DNA of 35,994 nucleotides from an uncultured Lachnospiraceae bacterium (GTDB lineage: Bacteria; Bacillota; Clostridia; Lachnospirales; Lachnospiraceae). Both the position numbers and the translations under genes were made by a program. The stretch lies in the NCBI GenBank assembly GCA_947629865.1, contig CANRFJ010000024.1, positions 1 to 35,994 of the forward strand, written 5' to 3'. The stretch's first letter is position 1; each line of letters opens with the position of its first letter. The notes beneath the pieces are model-generated. The model saw nothing but the letters and a program-made list of their open reading frames with translations. It had not been told where the DNA came from and ran no database searches. Shown piece after piece: positions 1 through 6,723 of the stretch.

Positions 1-10
1 AACGATGTTT

Positions 11-39
11 TTGACAAAAACAGGCAGGTTTGATATACT
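11..39 (+). promoter_or_regulatory. Sigma-A promoter upstream of the AraC-HD gene
   Basis: A consensus -35 box TTGACA (11-16) and -10 box TATACT (34-39) are separated by exactly 17 bases. Transcription should begin near 46, leaving a leader of about 140 bases before the start codon at 187. The leader is AT-rich and contains a short inverted repeat (TGATAT/ATATCA, about 145-163) just before the ribosome-binding site. I see no recognisable riboswitch. Confidence 0.7.
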
Positions 40-186
40 GTATTTGGTTTTGGTGACTATCTAAATGACATTGAATAGTTACTAGTGAATAAAAACTTTA
101 ATTATATTTTGAGCAATATCGGAAAAGCATAATACCAGAAAAAGTGATATTTTATTTATATCATCAGATTGCAAGAGGGAAAGTGG

Positions 187-1101
187 ATGGATAAAAAGGA
201 AATAATAACGGAGAGTCTTGTTTATATTGAGAAGAATTTGAAACAAAAAACAAGTATTGAGGAAATTGCTGAACATGTAGGTTATTCTAAGTTTTACTTT
301 TCAAGAATGTTTAAGCAGGCAATGAGTATCTCTGTTATGGAATATGTCAGGGAACGAAAAATTATGCGTGCCTCAGAATCCATTTTGCAAGGAAACAAAA
401 TTCTTGATGTGGCGATTGAATATGGATGGGAATCTCACAGTGGATTTATTAAAGCCTTTAAAAGTTATTATGGATTTTCTCCCTCTCTCTTGTATGCAAT
501 GAATTTGGAAATCATTCATTTAGGAGGTAATGCTATGAGTAGTTATGTTTTTTATGAAAAGACAGAAGAACATATGTCGAAAGAAGCTTTGCTCGAATTG
601 TTGGAACGAAAAATGACAGAATATAAATTGGATACGACGGCGTTGAAGGCAGTCTATGATTTCTGTCAGAAATTGTATGCAAATCAAATAAGATATTCCG
701 GAGATGAGTATATTACACATTTACTAAATGTATCGTTGTTACTCGTACAAATGGGATGTGAATCCAGTGTGGTCTATGCGGGAATGTTTTGTGATGTACT
801 TCGAAAGACGGATGTATCTATAGACGATATAAAGAAAGTTTTGCCAAAAGATGTTGCAGATATCATTATGCGATTAAGAGATTATGACATTGAGAAGGAC
901 GGGCTGGCAGATGAAGAATGTGCTGTGATAAAAATGGCGGAGCGCCTCCACAACATGCGAACTATAGAATACATGGAGGAAAGTCAGAAAAAGAGAAGAT
1001 CAAAGGAAACAATTTCTATCTTTATGCCGATTGCAAGAAAATTGAAAAATGAAAAGGTAATCAGCGAGTTAAATGATTTGTCAATGAAATATGTTATGTG
1101 A
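187..1101 (+). CDS. AraC-type DNA-binding domain fused to a degenerate RelA/SpoT-like HD domain
   Basis: The protein has 304 residues, starting at ATG 187 behind GAGGGAAAG; the upstream in-frame TTG at 169 lacks a site. Residues 1-105 form a typical AraC/XylS double helix-turn-helix (IEEIAEHVGYSKFYFSRMFK, then WESHSGFIKAFKSYYGFSPS). Residues about 150-300 resemble the N-terminal hydrolase domain of RelA/SpoT: a His at 178 (THLLNV), a region matching the HD motif (residues 198-206) and IKMAERLHNMRT (248-259), close to the signature KLADRLHNMRT. The metal-binding HD pair is Cys202-Asp203, and the last Asp is Glu252, so hydrolysis is doubtful. An internal AGGAGGT (522-528) sits six bases before ATG 535 (Met117), exactly between the domains, so a separate HD-only product is possible. 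The role is inferred: a transcription regulator that may sense a nucleotide. No target gene is obvious. Confidence 0.8.
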   Translation: MDKKEIITESLVYIEKNLKQKTSIEEIAEHVGYSKFYFSRMFKQAMSISVMEYVRERKIMRASESILQGNKILDVAIEYGWESHSGFIKAFKSYYGFSPSLLYAMNLEIIHLGGNAMSSYVFYEKTEEHMSKEALLELLERKMTEYKLDTTALKAVYDFCQKLYANQIRYSGDEYITHLLNVSLLLVQMGCESSVVYAGMFCDVLRKTDVSIDDIKKVLPKDVADIIMRLRDYDIEKDGLADEECAVIKMAERLHNMRTIEYMEESQKKRRSKETISIFMPIARKLKNEKVISELNDLSMKYVM

Positions 1102-1144
1102 TAATATATAGATGTAAAGATAAAACACAAACAAGATAATTTGC

Positions 1145-1597
1145 AGAAATGAAGCTATAGCGGAAGCATTCCATTATATGCATATTGTAGAAGCATGGGG
1201 AACCGGACTGCCAAGAATTATTAATAGATGTAAAGAGTATGGATTGCCGGAACCGCTATTTGAAGAATTTGGTGACGGTTTTAAAGTCACAATTTTCAGA
1301 AAAGTAAGCAATGCCTCAAAAAAAGTAAGCAATGGTTCCAAAAAAGTAAGCAATGACTTTAAAAGGTATATTTCACTATTAGAAGAGGCAGGAGTGACCG
1401 AGACATTTATTAATAATATTGAACGGGTATTTGAACAGTGTGGTATTGGTAATCCATTTGGACAATCGAATATTATGGAATGGTTAAATTGTTCTAAATC
1501 TAAGGCAACCAATATTATGAATGCGATGAAAGCTGCAAAGGTTATTAAAAAAGTTACTGGATTGGGACCAGGAAAATATGAGTTTTTGGAAGTGTAG
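1145..1597 (+). pseudogene. C-terminal remnant of an AlbA_2/RecG-like ATP-binding DNA-binding protein
   Basis: The frame open from 1124 to the stop at 1597 reads RNEAIAEAFHYMHIVEAWGTGLPRII, the characteristic end of the HATPase_c_4 domain in Schlafen/AlbA_2-type putative transcriptional regulators (often annotated RecG-like). The AlbA_2 domain and most of the ATPase domain, some 300 residues in intact relatives, are missing, and no start codon with a ribosome-binding site exists. After the ATPase tail comes a linker with three near-identical 18-bp repeats (about 1300-1353) encoding KKVSN-x-S units, then a winged-helix-like end (SNIMEWLNCSKSKATNIMNAM). Such KVSN-rich linkers are common in this family. 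The upstream end was probably lost by deletion against the AraC-HD gene. Confidence 0.7.
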
Positions 1598-1647
1598 GAA
1601 ATATACAGGTTAGATAACAAGAAATATAAAGTTTGAGGACTAGTATA

Positions 1648-2106
1648 GTGAAATATAAATATAAGTGGGTGGATGGAGCAAACAGTGATTTCATCAATTT
1701 CAGTAAGGATATGGAAGCATATTATAACCGACTTGTCGGTGGGGAAAATAACCGCAAAAGTTTTATCCCTTATAATGCCTTGTCAGATATTCATGATGTT
1801 ATGATAGTGTATGATGGCGATAGGCCGATAGCTTGTGCAAGTTTCAAAGGTTATGATATCAGGTCGGCGGAGATAAAAAGAGTATGGGTTGCTGAGGATT
1901 ATAGAGGTAGACATATTTCTAAGGAAATGATGATGTTAATTGAGGAAAGAGCAAGAGAGCAAGGATTCGAACAAGCAATCCTACAGACGCGGGAAGTCTG
2001 TATAGAGGCAGTATCTCTGTATAAATCCTTAGGGTATACGAAGATTGAGAATTATCCGCCGTATGATGAAATGGAACTTGCAGTCTGCTACGGGAAGCAA
2101 TTATAA
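1648..2106 (+). CDS. GNAT family N-acetyltransferase
   Basis: A 152-residue single-domain GNAT protein. I choose GTG 1648 because TGAGGA ends eight bases upstream; TTG 1633 has no site. The core is seen as DVMIVYDGDRPIACASF (strands 2-3), then IKRVWVAEDYRGRHISKEMM, the acetyl-CoA pyrophosphate loop; this reads RGRHIS rather than the usual R/QxxGxG/A, so cofactor binding may be altered. It ends with VSLYKSLGYTKIENYPPY, the typical strand 6-7 region. The substrate is unknown; such proteins acetylate antibiotics, amino acids or peptide N-termini. It is a single gene, convergent with the sirtuin. Confidence 0.85.
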   Translation: MKYKYKWVDGANSDFINFSKDMEAYYNRLVGGENNRKSFIPYNALSDIHDVMIVYDGDRPIACASFKGYDIRSAEIKRVWVAEDYRGRHISKEMMMLIEERAREQGFEQAILQTREVCIEAVSLYKSLGYTKIENYPPYDEMELAVCYGKQL

Positions 2107-2170
2107 AGATTATCTCTATGTATTCAAAGGGAATGGCTACGCGTCAGATATCATAGACCTTGGAAGACAT

Positions 2171-3067
2171 TTACGGGAGACTTCCGAGAGACCGTTTCAA
2201 GTCATTTAGTACATCATATATATCTGCATTTATTTCTAAAGACCGAGACTTTATTTCGCTTGGAACAGATGCCTCGTCTTGATTGATACAGACATACTCG
2301 GCATTTTTATTTTGTGCGGTCATTTGCCAAAACGGATATTTGATAATTCCGGGCGTATTATACCCAACGCCCAATTCCAGAAATAATATTTTACTTTCCG
2401 CATGTGAGGCAAGAAATTTTTCATAATATCCAGCGTGAATATCCCAACCCGCATCCTGCACAAAAGTGGCATCCGCCCGCAAGTTCATGGTCATTGGCTT
2501 TCCGCAGATCGGACATTTTGGTATCAGTTCAGTTGGAATACGCATGTCTCTTTGTTCTTTTACCATACGCTTAATGGATAATTCATTTTCATAAGTGTAT
2601 GGTTTGCAGGGGACTTGGCATTGAAAAAGTCCATAATCTCCCTGAGTATAGAATAATCTATCCTTCGCAAAACCCGCCTTTTGAAAACAGTGGTCTACAT
2701 TTGTTGTTAATACGAAATAGTCTTTGTCCTTTATCAATTCAAACAGGGTTTTATAAACAGGCTTCGGCGCATCCATATAACGATTAATATAGATATATCT
2801 GCTCCAATATGCCCAATGTTCTTCCAGACTGTCAAAGGGATAAAATCCTCCCTCATACATATTGCGGAAGTGATATTTTTCAATGAAATCGCTGAAATAC
2901 TGCTTAAAACGCTCACCGCTATAAGTAAATCCCGCAGAAGTGGAGAGACCAGCGCCAGCACCAATCACAATCGCCTCCGCATTTTCTATTTTTTCTCTTA
3001 GCTGCTCGATTTTATCTGATACAGTTGGTATGTTCGGTGAATTTGCCATAGCTTTCTTTTGAGACAT
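2171..3067 (-). CDS. Sirtuin-like (SIR2) NAD-dependent enzyme, possibly class M type
   Basis: A 298-residue protein starting at ATG 3067 behind AGGAGGAG. The NAD-binding Rossmann motif is GAGAGLSTSAGF (36-47), followed by YSGERF. TTNVDH (121-126) gives the conserved Asn and Asp of the sirtuin site. Four cysteines (C150, C154, C185, C188) can form the zinc ribbon, and LFLELGVGYNTPGII (about 228-242) matches the late NAD/substrate segment. The catalytic His of ordinary sirtuins, normally in an HG pair, is replaced by Gln142 in TQGDYG. That replacement is known for SirTM, the macrodomain-linked class that performs protein ADP-ribosylation rather than deacetylation. No macrodomain, GcvH-like or lipoate ligase gene lies next to it, so the substrate is open. 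Confidence 0.8.
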   Translation of the reverse strand: MSQKKAMANSPNIPTVSDKIEQLREKIENAEAIVIGAGAGLSTSAGFTYSGERFKQYFSDFIEKYHFRNMYEGGFYPFDSLEEHWAYWSRYIYINRYMDAPKPVYKTLFELIKDKDYFVLTTNVDHCFQKAGFAKDRLFYTQGDYGLFQCQVPCKPYTYENELSIKRMVKEQRDMRIPTELIPKCPICGKPMTMNLRADATFVQDAGWDIHAGYYEKFLASHAESKILFLELGVGYNTPGIIKYPFWQMTAQNKNAEYVCINQDEASVPSEIKSRSLEINADIYDVLNDLKRSLGSLP

Positions 3068-3153
3068 TTCATACTCCTCCTAATTCAATCTATAATCATA
3101 AAACGGCCGGCTCTCCTTGCTTTTCCGACCTTTTTGGTCTATACTTATTATAC

Positions 3154-3182
3154 ATTATAGCAATCGAAAATAAAAGTACGAA
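3154..3182 (-). promoter_or_regulatory. Extended -10 promoter for the sirtuin gene
   Basis: On the minus strand TGCTATAAT (TATAAT at 3159-3154) gives an extended -10 element; the position of the -35 box (3182-3177, TTCGTA) matches poorly. Transcription would start near 3147, about 80 bases before the sirtuin start codon. The site overlaps the beginning of the HxlR remnant. Confidence 0.5.
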
Positions 3183-3197
3183 CCATTTTATTATGTA

Positions 3198-3338
3198 TGG
3201 TTGTTAGACCGTCCTTGGCGCTTCAATGAATTGCAAAAGGATATTCCCGGCATCAGCCAGCGGGTTTTGACAGACAATCTTCGTTCTATGGTTGAGTGGG
3301 GTACTATGTATCAGGCATTGACAAAGGAACAGGGGTAA
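3198..3338 (+). pseudogene. HxlR-family regulator remnant with internal deletion
   Basis: The plus-strand frame reads WLLDRPWRFNELQKDIPGIS and then QRVLTDNLRSM, the hallmark winged-helix segment of HxlR regulators. It continues straight into VEWGTMYQALTKEQG and a stop at 3336-3338. In intact HxlR proteins the beta-wing and linker (about 35-40 residues) separate the DNLRSM helix from the terminal helix containing a Trp-Gly, so this piece appears to have lost both its N-terminus and its wing. No start codon is left. It lies in the 332-base gap between the sirtuin start and the Imm68-like gene. Confidence 0.6.
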
Positions 3339-3399
3339 TACCCTTGTGTGATATCCTGAAAGCGCAGTTTGGAAAATGGAAGATAAAAGGAGACGACAT

Positions 3400-3873
3400 A
3401 TGTATATCGAAAAATACTGGGGTAATTATATCGGTGCAACAGACGACAGCCTGACGTTGGTAGAATATCTGGAGGACAAGCAGAAAACGGAAATTTCCCT
3501 GAGTGAAATTTTTGCAGATACGGGTTTGGATAAGCTGAATGGGGATTTCCGTAAGACAGAGCCGGAGATTGGGTACGTCAATCCGGAAGGCTGGGAATAC
3601 CCTTTTTGCTATGCCATTGATCTGATCACGGATCTTGCGGCGCTGATGCTGGAGTGCAAGGTGAATGGCGGCGTGTCATTGGCGCAGCTGCTGGGGAATG
3701 AAGGAGACTCTGTAGTATGTATCTTATCTACGCCGGAGGAAAAAGCCGTCATCCATAAGGCGCTGGCTGACTTCGCGGAAAATCCGTTGGCCTATGACCT
3801 GAGTGAAATGGTTCCGGAGGAAGATATGAGGGAAATGGCGCGGGAGTGCGAAAAACTTTGCGGGGAATTGTAG
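3400..3873 (+). CDS. Imm68-like putative immunity protein
   Basis: A 157-residue soluble acidic protein starting at ATG 3400, seven bases after AAGGAG; an in-frame ATG at 3376 has a poorer site. The opening MYIEKYWGNYIGATDDSLTL and the later YAIDLITDLAALMLECKVNG recall the Imm68 family, predicted to neutralise contact-dependent or polymorphic toxins. The family call is from memory of its consensus and not from a search. No cognate toxin lies nearby, so it would be an orphan immunity gene. The last 140 bases of the gene recur in deleted form at 4704-4768, on the other side of the nucleoside phosphorylase gene. Confidence 0.6.
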   Translation: MYIEKYWGNYIGATDDSLTLVEYLEDKQKTEISLSEIFADTGLDKLNGDFRKTEPEIGYVNPEGWEYPFCYAIDLITDLAALMLECKVNGGVSLAQLLGNEGDSVVCILSTPEEKAVIHKALADFAENPLAYDLSEMVPEEDMREMARECEKLCGEL

Positions 3874-3937
3874 GCTGATCGAACAAAAAAGGCGGTTGCA
3901 AACTTTTTATGTTTGTTTTTTCTTTGGAGGAAGCAAA

Positions 3938-4693
3938 ATGATTATTGATTCATTTGACTATGAGAGCGAAGCAATTGTTTCACCGAAAGTTTTTTTCGGT
4001 GAGCGAAGAAAAATATGTGACGTTGCGGTAGGTACGTTTTCAAGAGAAATATATCCTGCCGTGCTGGAACGGTTTCCAAATGAAAAGATAGGAGAAATGC
4101 GGGCGGCAAATCGAATCAAGCCGGTGCATTTATTGACGGTCAATGATAAGAAAATCGTCTTTTATCTCTCTGAAATCGGAGCCTCTCTTGCAGGAACGGA
4201 CGCGATTGAGATTAACTGGTGCACAGGAGCGGACAAATTTATACTGTTTGGTTCAGCGGGTTCTTTGGATAAGAAAAAGACAGAAGGAAAATATGTAGTC
4301 CCGTCAGAGGCATATCGCGATGAGGGTATGTCCTACCATTACGCCTGTCCGGCTGATTATATTACAATAAAAAATGCAGATGTTGTGGAGAAAATATTTA
4401 TAAAACACGGTATGCCCTTTGTGAAAGGCAGAGTGTGGACAACCGATGCGATTTACAGGGAAACACGCGGTCTTGCAGAAAAAAGAAAAAGCGAGGGCTG
4501 TCTTGCGGTAGAAATGGAGCTGGCAGGGGTTCAGGCGGTCTGCGATTTCCACAACATAGAACTTTATTATTTCTTGGTGACAGGAGATGTTATTGATACA
4601 GAGGAATATACTGCGGATGGTCTCCATGAGGCCAACCATGATATGAAGAAATTTTATACGGCGCTGCGTATTGCTGAGGAACTCGGCATTTAA
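3938..4693 (+). CDS. Purine/uridine phosphorylase family protein (PNP_UDP_1)
   Basis: A 251-residue protein starting at ATG 3938 after GGAGG. It shows the nucleoside phosphorylase fold markers: FILFGSAGSL (101-110, phosphate-binding region), AVEMELAGVQAVC (190-202, the Met-Glu pair that holds the ribose) and VTGDVIDTEEY (214-224, catalytic Asp with base recognition). The first 30 residues (PKVFFGERRKICDVAVGTFS) form an extra N-terminal piece typical of a clostridial subgroup. It should cleave a purine or uridine nucleoside with phosphate; the base preference cannot be read from the sequence. It sits between the complete and the decayed copy of the Imm68-like gene. Confidence 0.85.
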   Translation: MIIDSFDYESEAIVSPKVFFGERRKICDVAVGTFSREIYPAVLERFPNEKIGEMRAANRIKPVHLLTVNDKKIVFYLSEIGASLAGTDAIEINWCTGADKFILFGSAGSLDKKKTEGKYVVPSEAYRDEGMSYHYACPADYITIKNADVVEKIFIKHGMPFVKGRVWTTDAIYRETRGLAEKRKSEGCLAVEMELAGVQAVCDFHNIELYYFLVTGDVIDTEEYTADGLHEANHDMKKFYTALRIAEELGI

Positions 4694-4703
4694 GGGAAAA
4701 ATT

Positions 4704-4768
4704 TGCCGGAGGAAAAGCCGTCATCCATAAGGCGTTAGCTGATTTTGCGAAAAACTTTGCGGGGAATT
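4704..4768 (+). pseudogene. Decayed second copy of the Imm68-like gene 3' end
   Basis: This stretch repeats the end of the gene at 3400-3873. It matches 3732-3777 and then jumps to 3848-3870, so 73 bases are missing. The jump falls where the intact copy has GCG followed by an A-rich run at both points, a short direct repeat suited to slippage or microhomology deletion. No reading frame of useful length remains. Together with the intact copy it brackets the nucleoside phosphorylase gene. Confidence 0.8.
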
Positions 4769-4780
4769 TTCGATGGAGTA

Positions 4781-4809
4781 TTGACATAATTGTGGTGGCT
4801 GCGTATAAT
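4781..4809 (+). promoter_or_regulatory. Perfect sigma-A promoter of the CptI-like RNA
   Basis: TTGACA (4781-4786) and TATAAT (4804-4809) are both exact consensus boxes with a 17-base spacer. Transcription should begin near 4816, directly before the hairpin GGGTA-GGAA-TACCC and the two RNA repeats. Such a strong constitutive promoter is what type III toxin-antitoxin loci need to overproduce antitoxin RNA relative to toxin mRNA. Confidence 0.85.
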
Positions 4810-4815
4810 ACTAGT

Positions 4816-4971
4816 ACAGGGTAGGAATACCCATAAAATAGTGTTCGCTTCCTGATATGCGGCTTATAAGTGGTCAGGACTACAAATAGTGTCGCTTCCC
4901 GATATGCGGCTTATAAATGTTCGGGATTAAAATGTTTGTAGAGCCCTGTCGAAAGGCAGGGCTCTGCTTTT
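4816..4971 (+). ncRNA. Type III antitoxin RNA, CptI-like, two repeats
   Basis: The transcript holds a small 5' hairpin (GGGTA-GGAA-TACCC), two direct repeats (4836-4883, 48 bases, and 4884 to about 4930, 47 bases) and a terminator. Each repeat has the core GATATGCGGCTTATAA flanked by complementary arms: TCCTGA/TCAGGA (4850-4855 with 4874-4879) in the first and TCCCGA/TCGGGA (4897-4902 with 4921-4926) in the second. One base pair differs as T-A in one and C-G in the other, a compensating change that supports a folded RNA. Known type III antitoxins (ToxI, CptI, TenpI) have this layout: strong promoter, tandem repeats of roughly 30-50 bases, terminator, toxin gene. The toxin remnant downstream points to CptIN. 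The RNA would normally be cut into units by the toxin and inhibit it. Confidence 0.75.
4938..4971 (+). terminator. Intrinsic terminator between CptI-like RNA and cptN remnant
   Basis: An 11-base-pair stem (GTAGAGCCCTG with CAGGGCTCTGC, one G-T wobble) closes an eight-base loop and is followed by TTTT. In type III toxin-antitoxin loci a terminator at this spot limits read-through into the toxin gene and so sets the RNA-to-toxin ratio. Confidence 0.85.
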
Positions 4972-4988
4972 GTCCGGGAGGTATCTCT

Positions 4989-5102
4989 ATGCTCGAAGCT
5001 CAATTTTATTTTTTGTCGGAACAGTATTATTTGGATTTCCCCGATGATAAGTTGATGAAGAACAAGGATATGATAAACGGTACTCCGCACGGTTGCGAAT
5101 GA
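4989..5102 (+). pseudogene. Truncated CptN-like type III toxin
   Basis: ATG 4989 follows GGGAGGT and opens a 37-residue frame beginning MLEAQFYFLSEQYYLDFPDD, then KLMKNKDMINGTPHG before the stop. This matches my memory of the start of CptN/ToxN-type endoribonucleases (FYFL...YF..FPD..LM.NK), which are about 150-170 residues long. Everything beyond residue 35 is missing, including most of the nuclease core, so the toxin must be inactive. The break is directly followed by the ribosome-binding site of the next, also truncated, gene. Identification rests on this short match plus the upstream RNA layout. Confidence 0.65.
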
Positions 5103-5129
5103 AAAATCCGCCATATGGAGGGATAACGA

Positions 5130-5411
5130 ATGAAAGACGTAAAATGGCTTTTCTTTGATATTGGCTCGACGCTCATCGACGAAAGCGAATGTTATCGGTT
5201 GAGGTACCGTGAGGCAGTTGAGGGGACAACAATCAGCCTCGCGGATTTTGAGAAAAAAGTCATTGAATTTTCTAAACAAAATCGGGAAGGCGATCACGAG
5301 GCAGCGAAATACTACGGTATAGAGTTGCGGCCATGGCATAAAGAGGCGGAAAAGCCCTATGCCGATGCGGAATATGTTTTAAATCAGTTATCTGGCAAGC
5401 GTTGTTCATGA
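5130..5411 (+). pseudogene. N-terminal fragment of a HAD-like hydrolase
   Basis: ATG 5130 follows GGAGGGATAACG. The frame begins KWLFFDIGSTLIDE, HAD motif I in the DxGST form common among clostridial members, then a helical cap region ending in ADAEYVLNQLSGKRCS at residue 93. Intact relatives run to about 220 residues, with motif II (hh-T/S), the motif III Lys and the motif IV Asp pair; none is present here. The loss is a simple 3' truncation. A small inverted repeat follows (TCAGAAT/ATTCTGA, 5446-5469), ahead of the next gene. Confidence 0.7.
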
Positions 5412-5490
5412 GAATGAACAGGCCTCTTATGAAATAAGGAATTTATCAGAATTATTGGCATTATTCTGACGTTTGAAGGAGCAGGGATAC

Positions 5491-5904
5491 ATGGAATACA
5501 AAGAGAATGTGTTAAGTTATGAAAATTACTGTGCACTCAGGGAAAGTGTCGGCTGGCAGCTTTTTTCAGGAAATCAGATGCAACAGGCAATTGATAATAG
5601 TTTATACACGGTAGTAGTTGTTGAAAATAGCCAGCCGGTTGGCATGGGGCGGCTGACAGGCGATGGAATGTATTTTCTGATAGCAGATATCGTAGTACAT
5701 CCTACGTTCCAAAAATGTGGAATTGGTACAAATATTATAAATATGCTCCTAAAATATGTTGAAGAAAAAACACCTGCAGGCGGACGCTCCAGTGTTCAGT
5801 TGATTGCGGAAAAAGGGAAAGAGCCTTTTTATGAAAAATTAGGATTTAAGATTATCCCACACGATTTCTGCGGAGCTGGAATGAGAAAAGTTATTCGTAA
5901 ATAA
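5491..5904 (+). CDS. GNAT family N-acetyltransferase
   Basis: A 137-residue protein starting at ATG 5491, with GAAGGAG and GGGA just upstream; the in-frame TTG 5473 is less likely. Residues about 40-75 (YTVVVVENSQPVGMGRLTGD, then YFLIADIVVHP) form the central sheet, and FQKCGIGTNIINML carries the QxxGxG acetyl-CoA loop. PFYEKLGFKIIP is the usual C-terminal strand. The family is the small YjaB/ElaA-like group with unknown substrates. It is followed after 24 bases by a methyltransferase on the same strand. Confidence 0.88.
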   Translation: MEYKENVLSYENYCALRESVGWQLFSGNQMQQAIDNSLYTVVVVENSQPVGMGRLTGDGMYFLIADIVVHPTFQKCGIGTNIINMLLKYVEEKTPAGGRSSVQLIAEKGKEPFYEKLGFKIIPHDFCGAGMRKVIRK

Positions 5905-5928
5905 ATTCACTTTGGGGAGAAAGAGAAA

Positions 5929-6705
5929 ATGACGGCATTTGAAAAAACATTTGACAGCGCAGCTTTGGATTATGATAAAAGTCGTCCTACATACAGAAAA
6001 GAAATCTATGAGGATATAATGCATTATAAACCAATCAATTCGGACAGCAATGTACTTGAAATCGGGGTGGGGACAGGAAAGGCATCGCGCCCCATATTGG
6101 ATACGCGGTGCCATTTTATCGGGATTGAACCAGGAGAGCAGTTGGCCGGTTTGGCGCGGAATCGATATAAGGATTATGAAAATTTCTCTTTGTTTCCTCA
6201 GACCTTGCAGGATTTTGTCAGTCCTGATAGGTTATTTGACCTCGTTTATGCGGCGACAGCATTTCACTGGATTCCGGAGGATTATGGATATAATCGGGTT
6301 TTTAGTCTGCTAAAACCAGGCGGTGCATTTGCCCGTTTTGCCTATCATGCCGGGCCGGATCGGGGACGCGGGGCACTGGCGGAGGAAATACAGGAGCTCT
6401 ATCACAAATATATGCGCACGGAGAGCAAATCCGCCGGATTTAGCAATGCAGATGCGCAAAAGCTCGCCGAAAGAGCGCTTGCATATGGTTTTGTTGATGT
6501 AAGACATACGCTGTATCACACGGCGAAGGATTTTACGGCAGATGAATATATGGCATTATTGCGGACATACCCCGATCATATGAAAATTGAAACCGCAGAC
6601 CGGAAAAAACTTTTTGAGGGGATTCATACTGCGATCAATCATCACGGCGGAATTATGACTGTATACTATGCGATGGATCTGGAATTAGCGAGGAAGCCCT
6701 ATTGA
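5929..6705 (+). CDS. Class I SAM-dependent methyltransferase
   Basis: A 258-residue protein starting at ATG 5929 behind GGGGAGA. Motif I for S-adenosylmethionine is VLEIGVGTGKASRPIL (about residues 43-58), motif II lies near FIGIEPGEQLAGLAR, and FDLVYAATAFHWI matches the motif IV/post-I region of the Methyltransf_11/25 group, where a His-Trp is typical. The C-terminal half (FTADEYMALLRTYPDHMKI) resembles methyltransferases of the UbiE-like/trans-aconitate family. A small-molecule substrate is likely; which one is unknown. It is probably co-transcribed with the GNAT gene 24 bases upstream. Confidence 0.85.
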   Translation: MTAFEKTFDSAALDYDKSRPTYRKEIYEDIMHYKPINSDSNVLEIGVGTGKASRPILDTRCHFIGIEPGEQLAGLARNRYKDYENFSLFPQTLQDFVSPDRLFDLVYAATAFHWIPEDYGYNRVFSLLKPGGAFARFAYHAGPDRGRGALAEEIQELYHKYMRTESKSAGFSNADAQKLAERALAYGFVDVRHTLYHTAKDFTADEYMALLRTYPDHMKIETADRKKLFEGIHTAINHHGGIMTVYYAMDLELARKPY

Positions 6706-6723
6706 GAAGCCGTGAATATCATC

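Noticed and set aside
4816-4971. Purine or other metabolite riboswitch
   Set aside because: The two repeats with terminator resemble a tandem riboswitch at first sight, but the core does not match a class I know, and the truncated CptN-like frame right after fits a type III antitoxin better.
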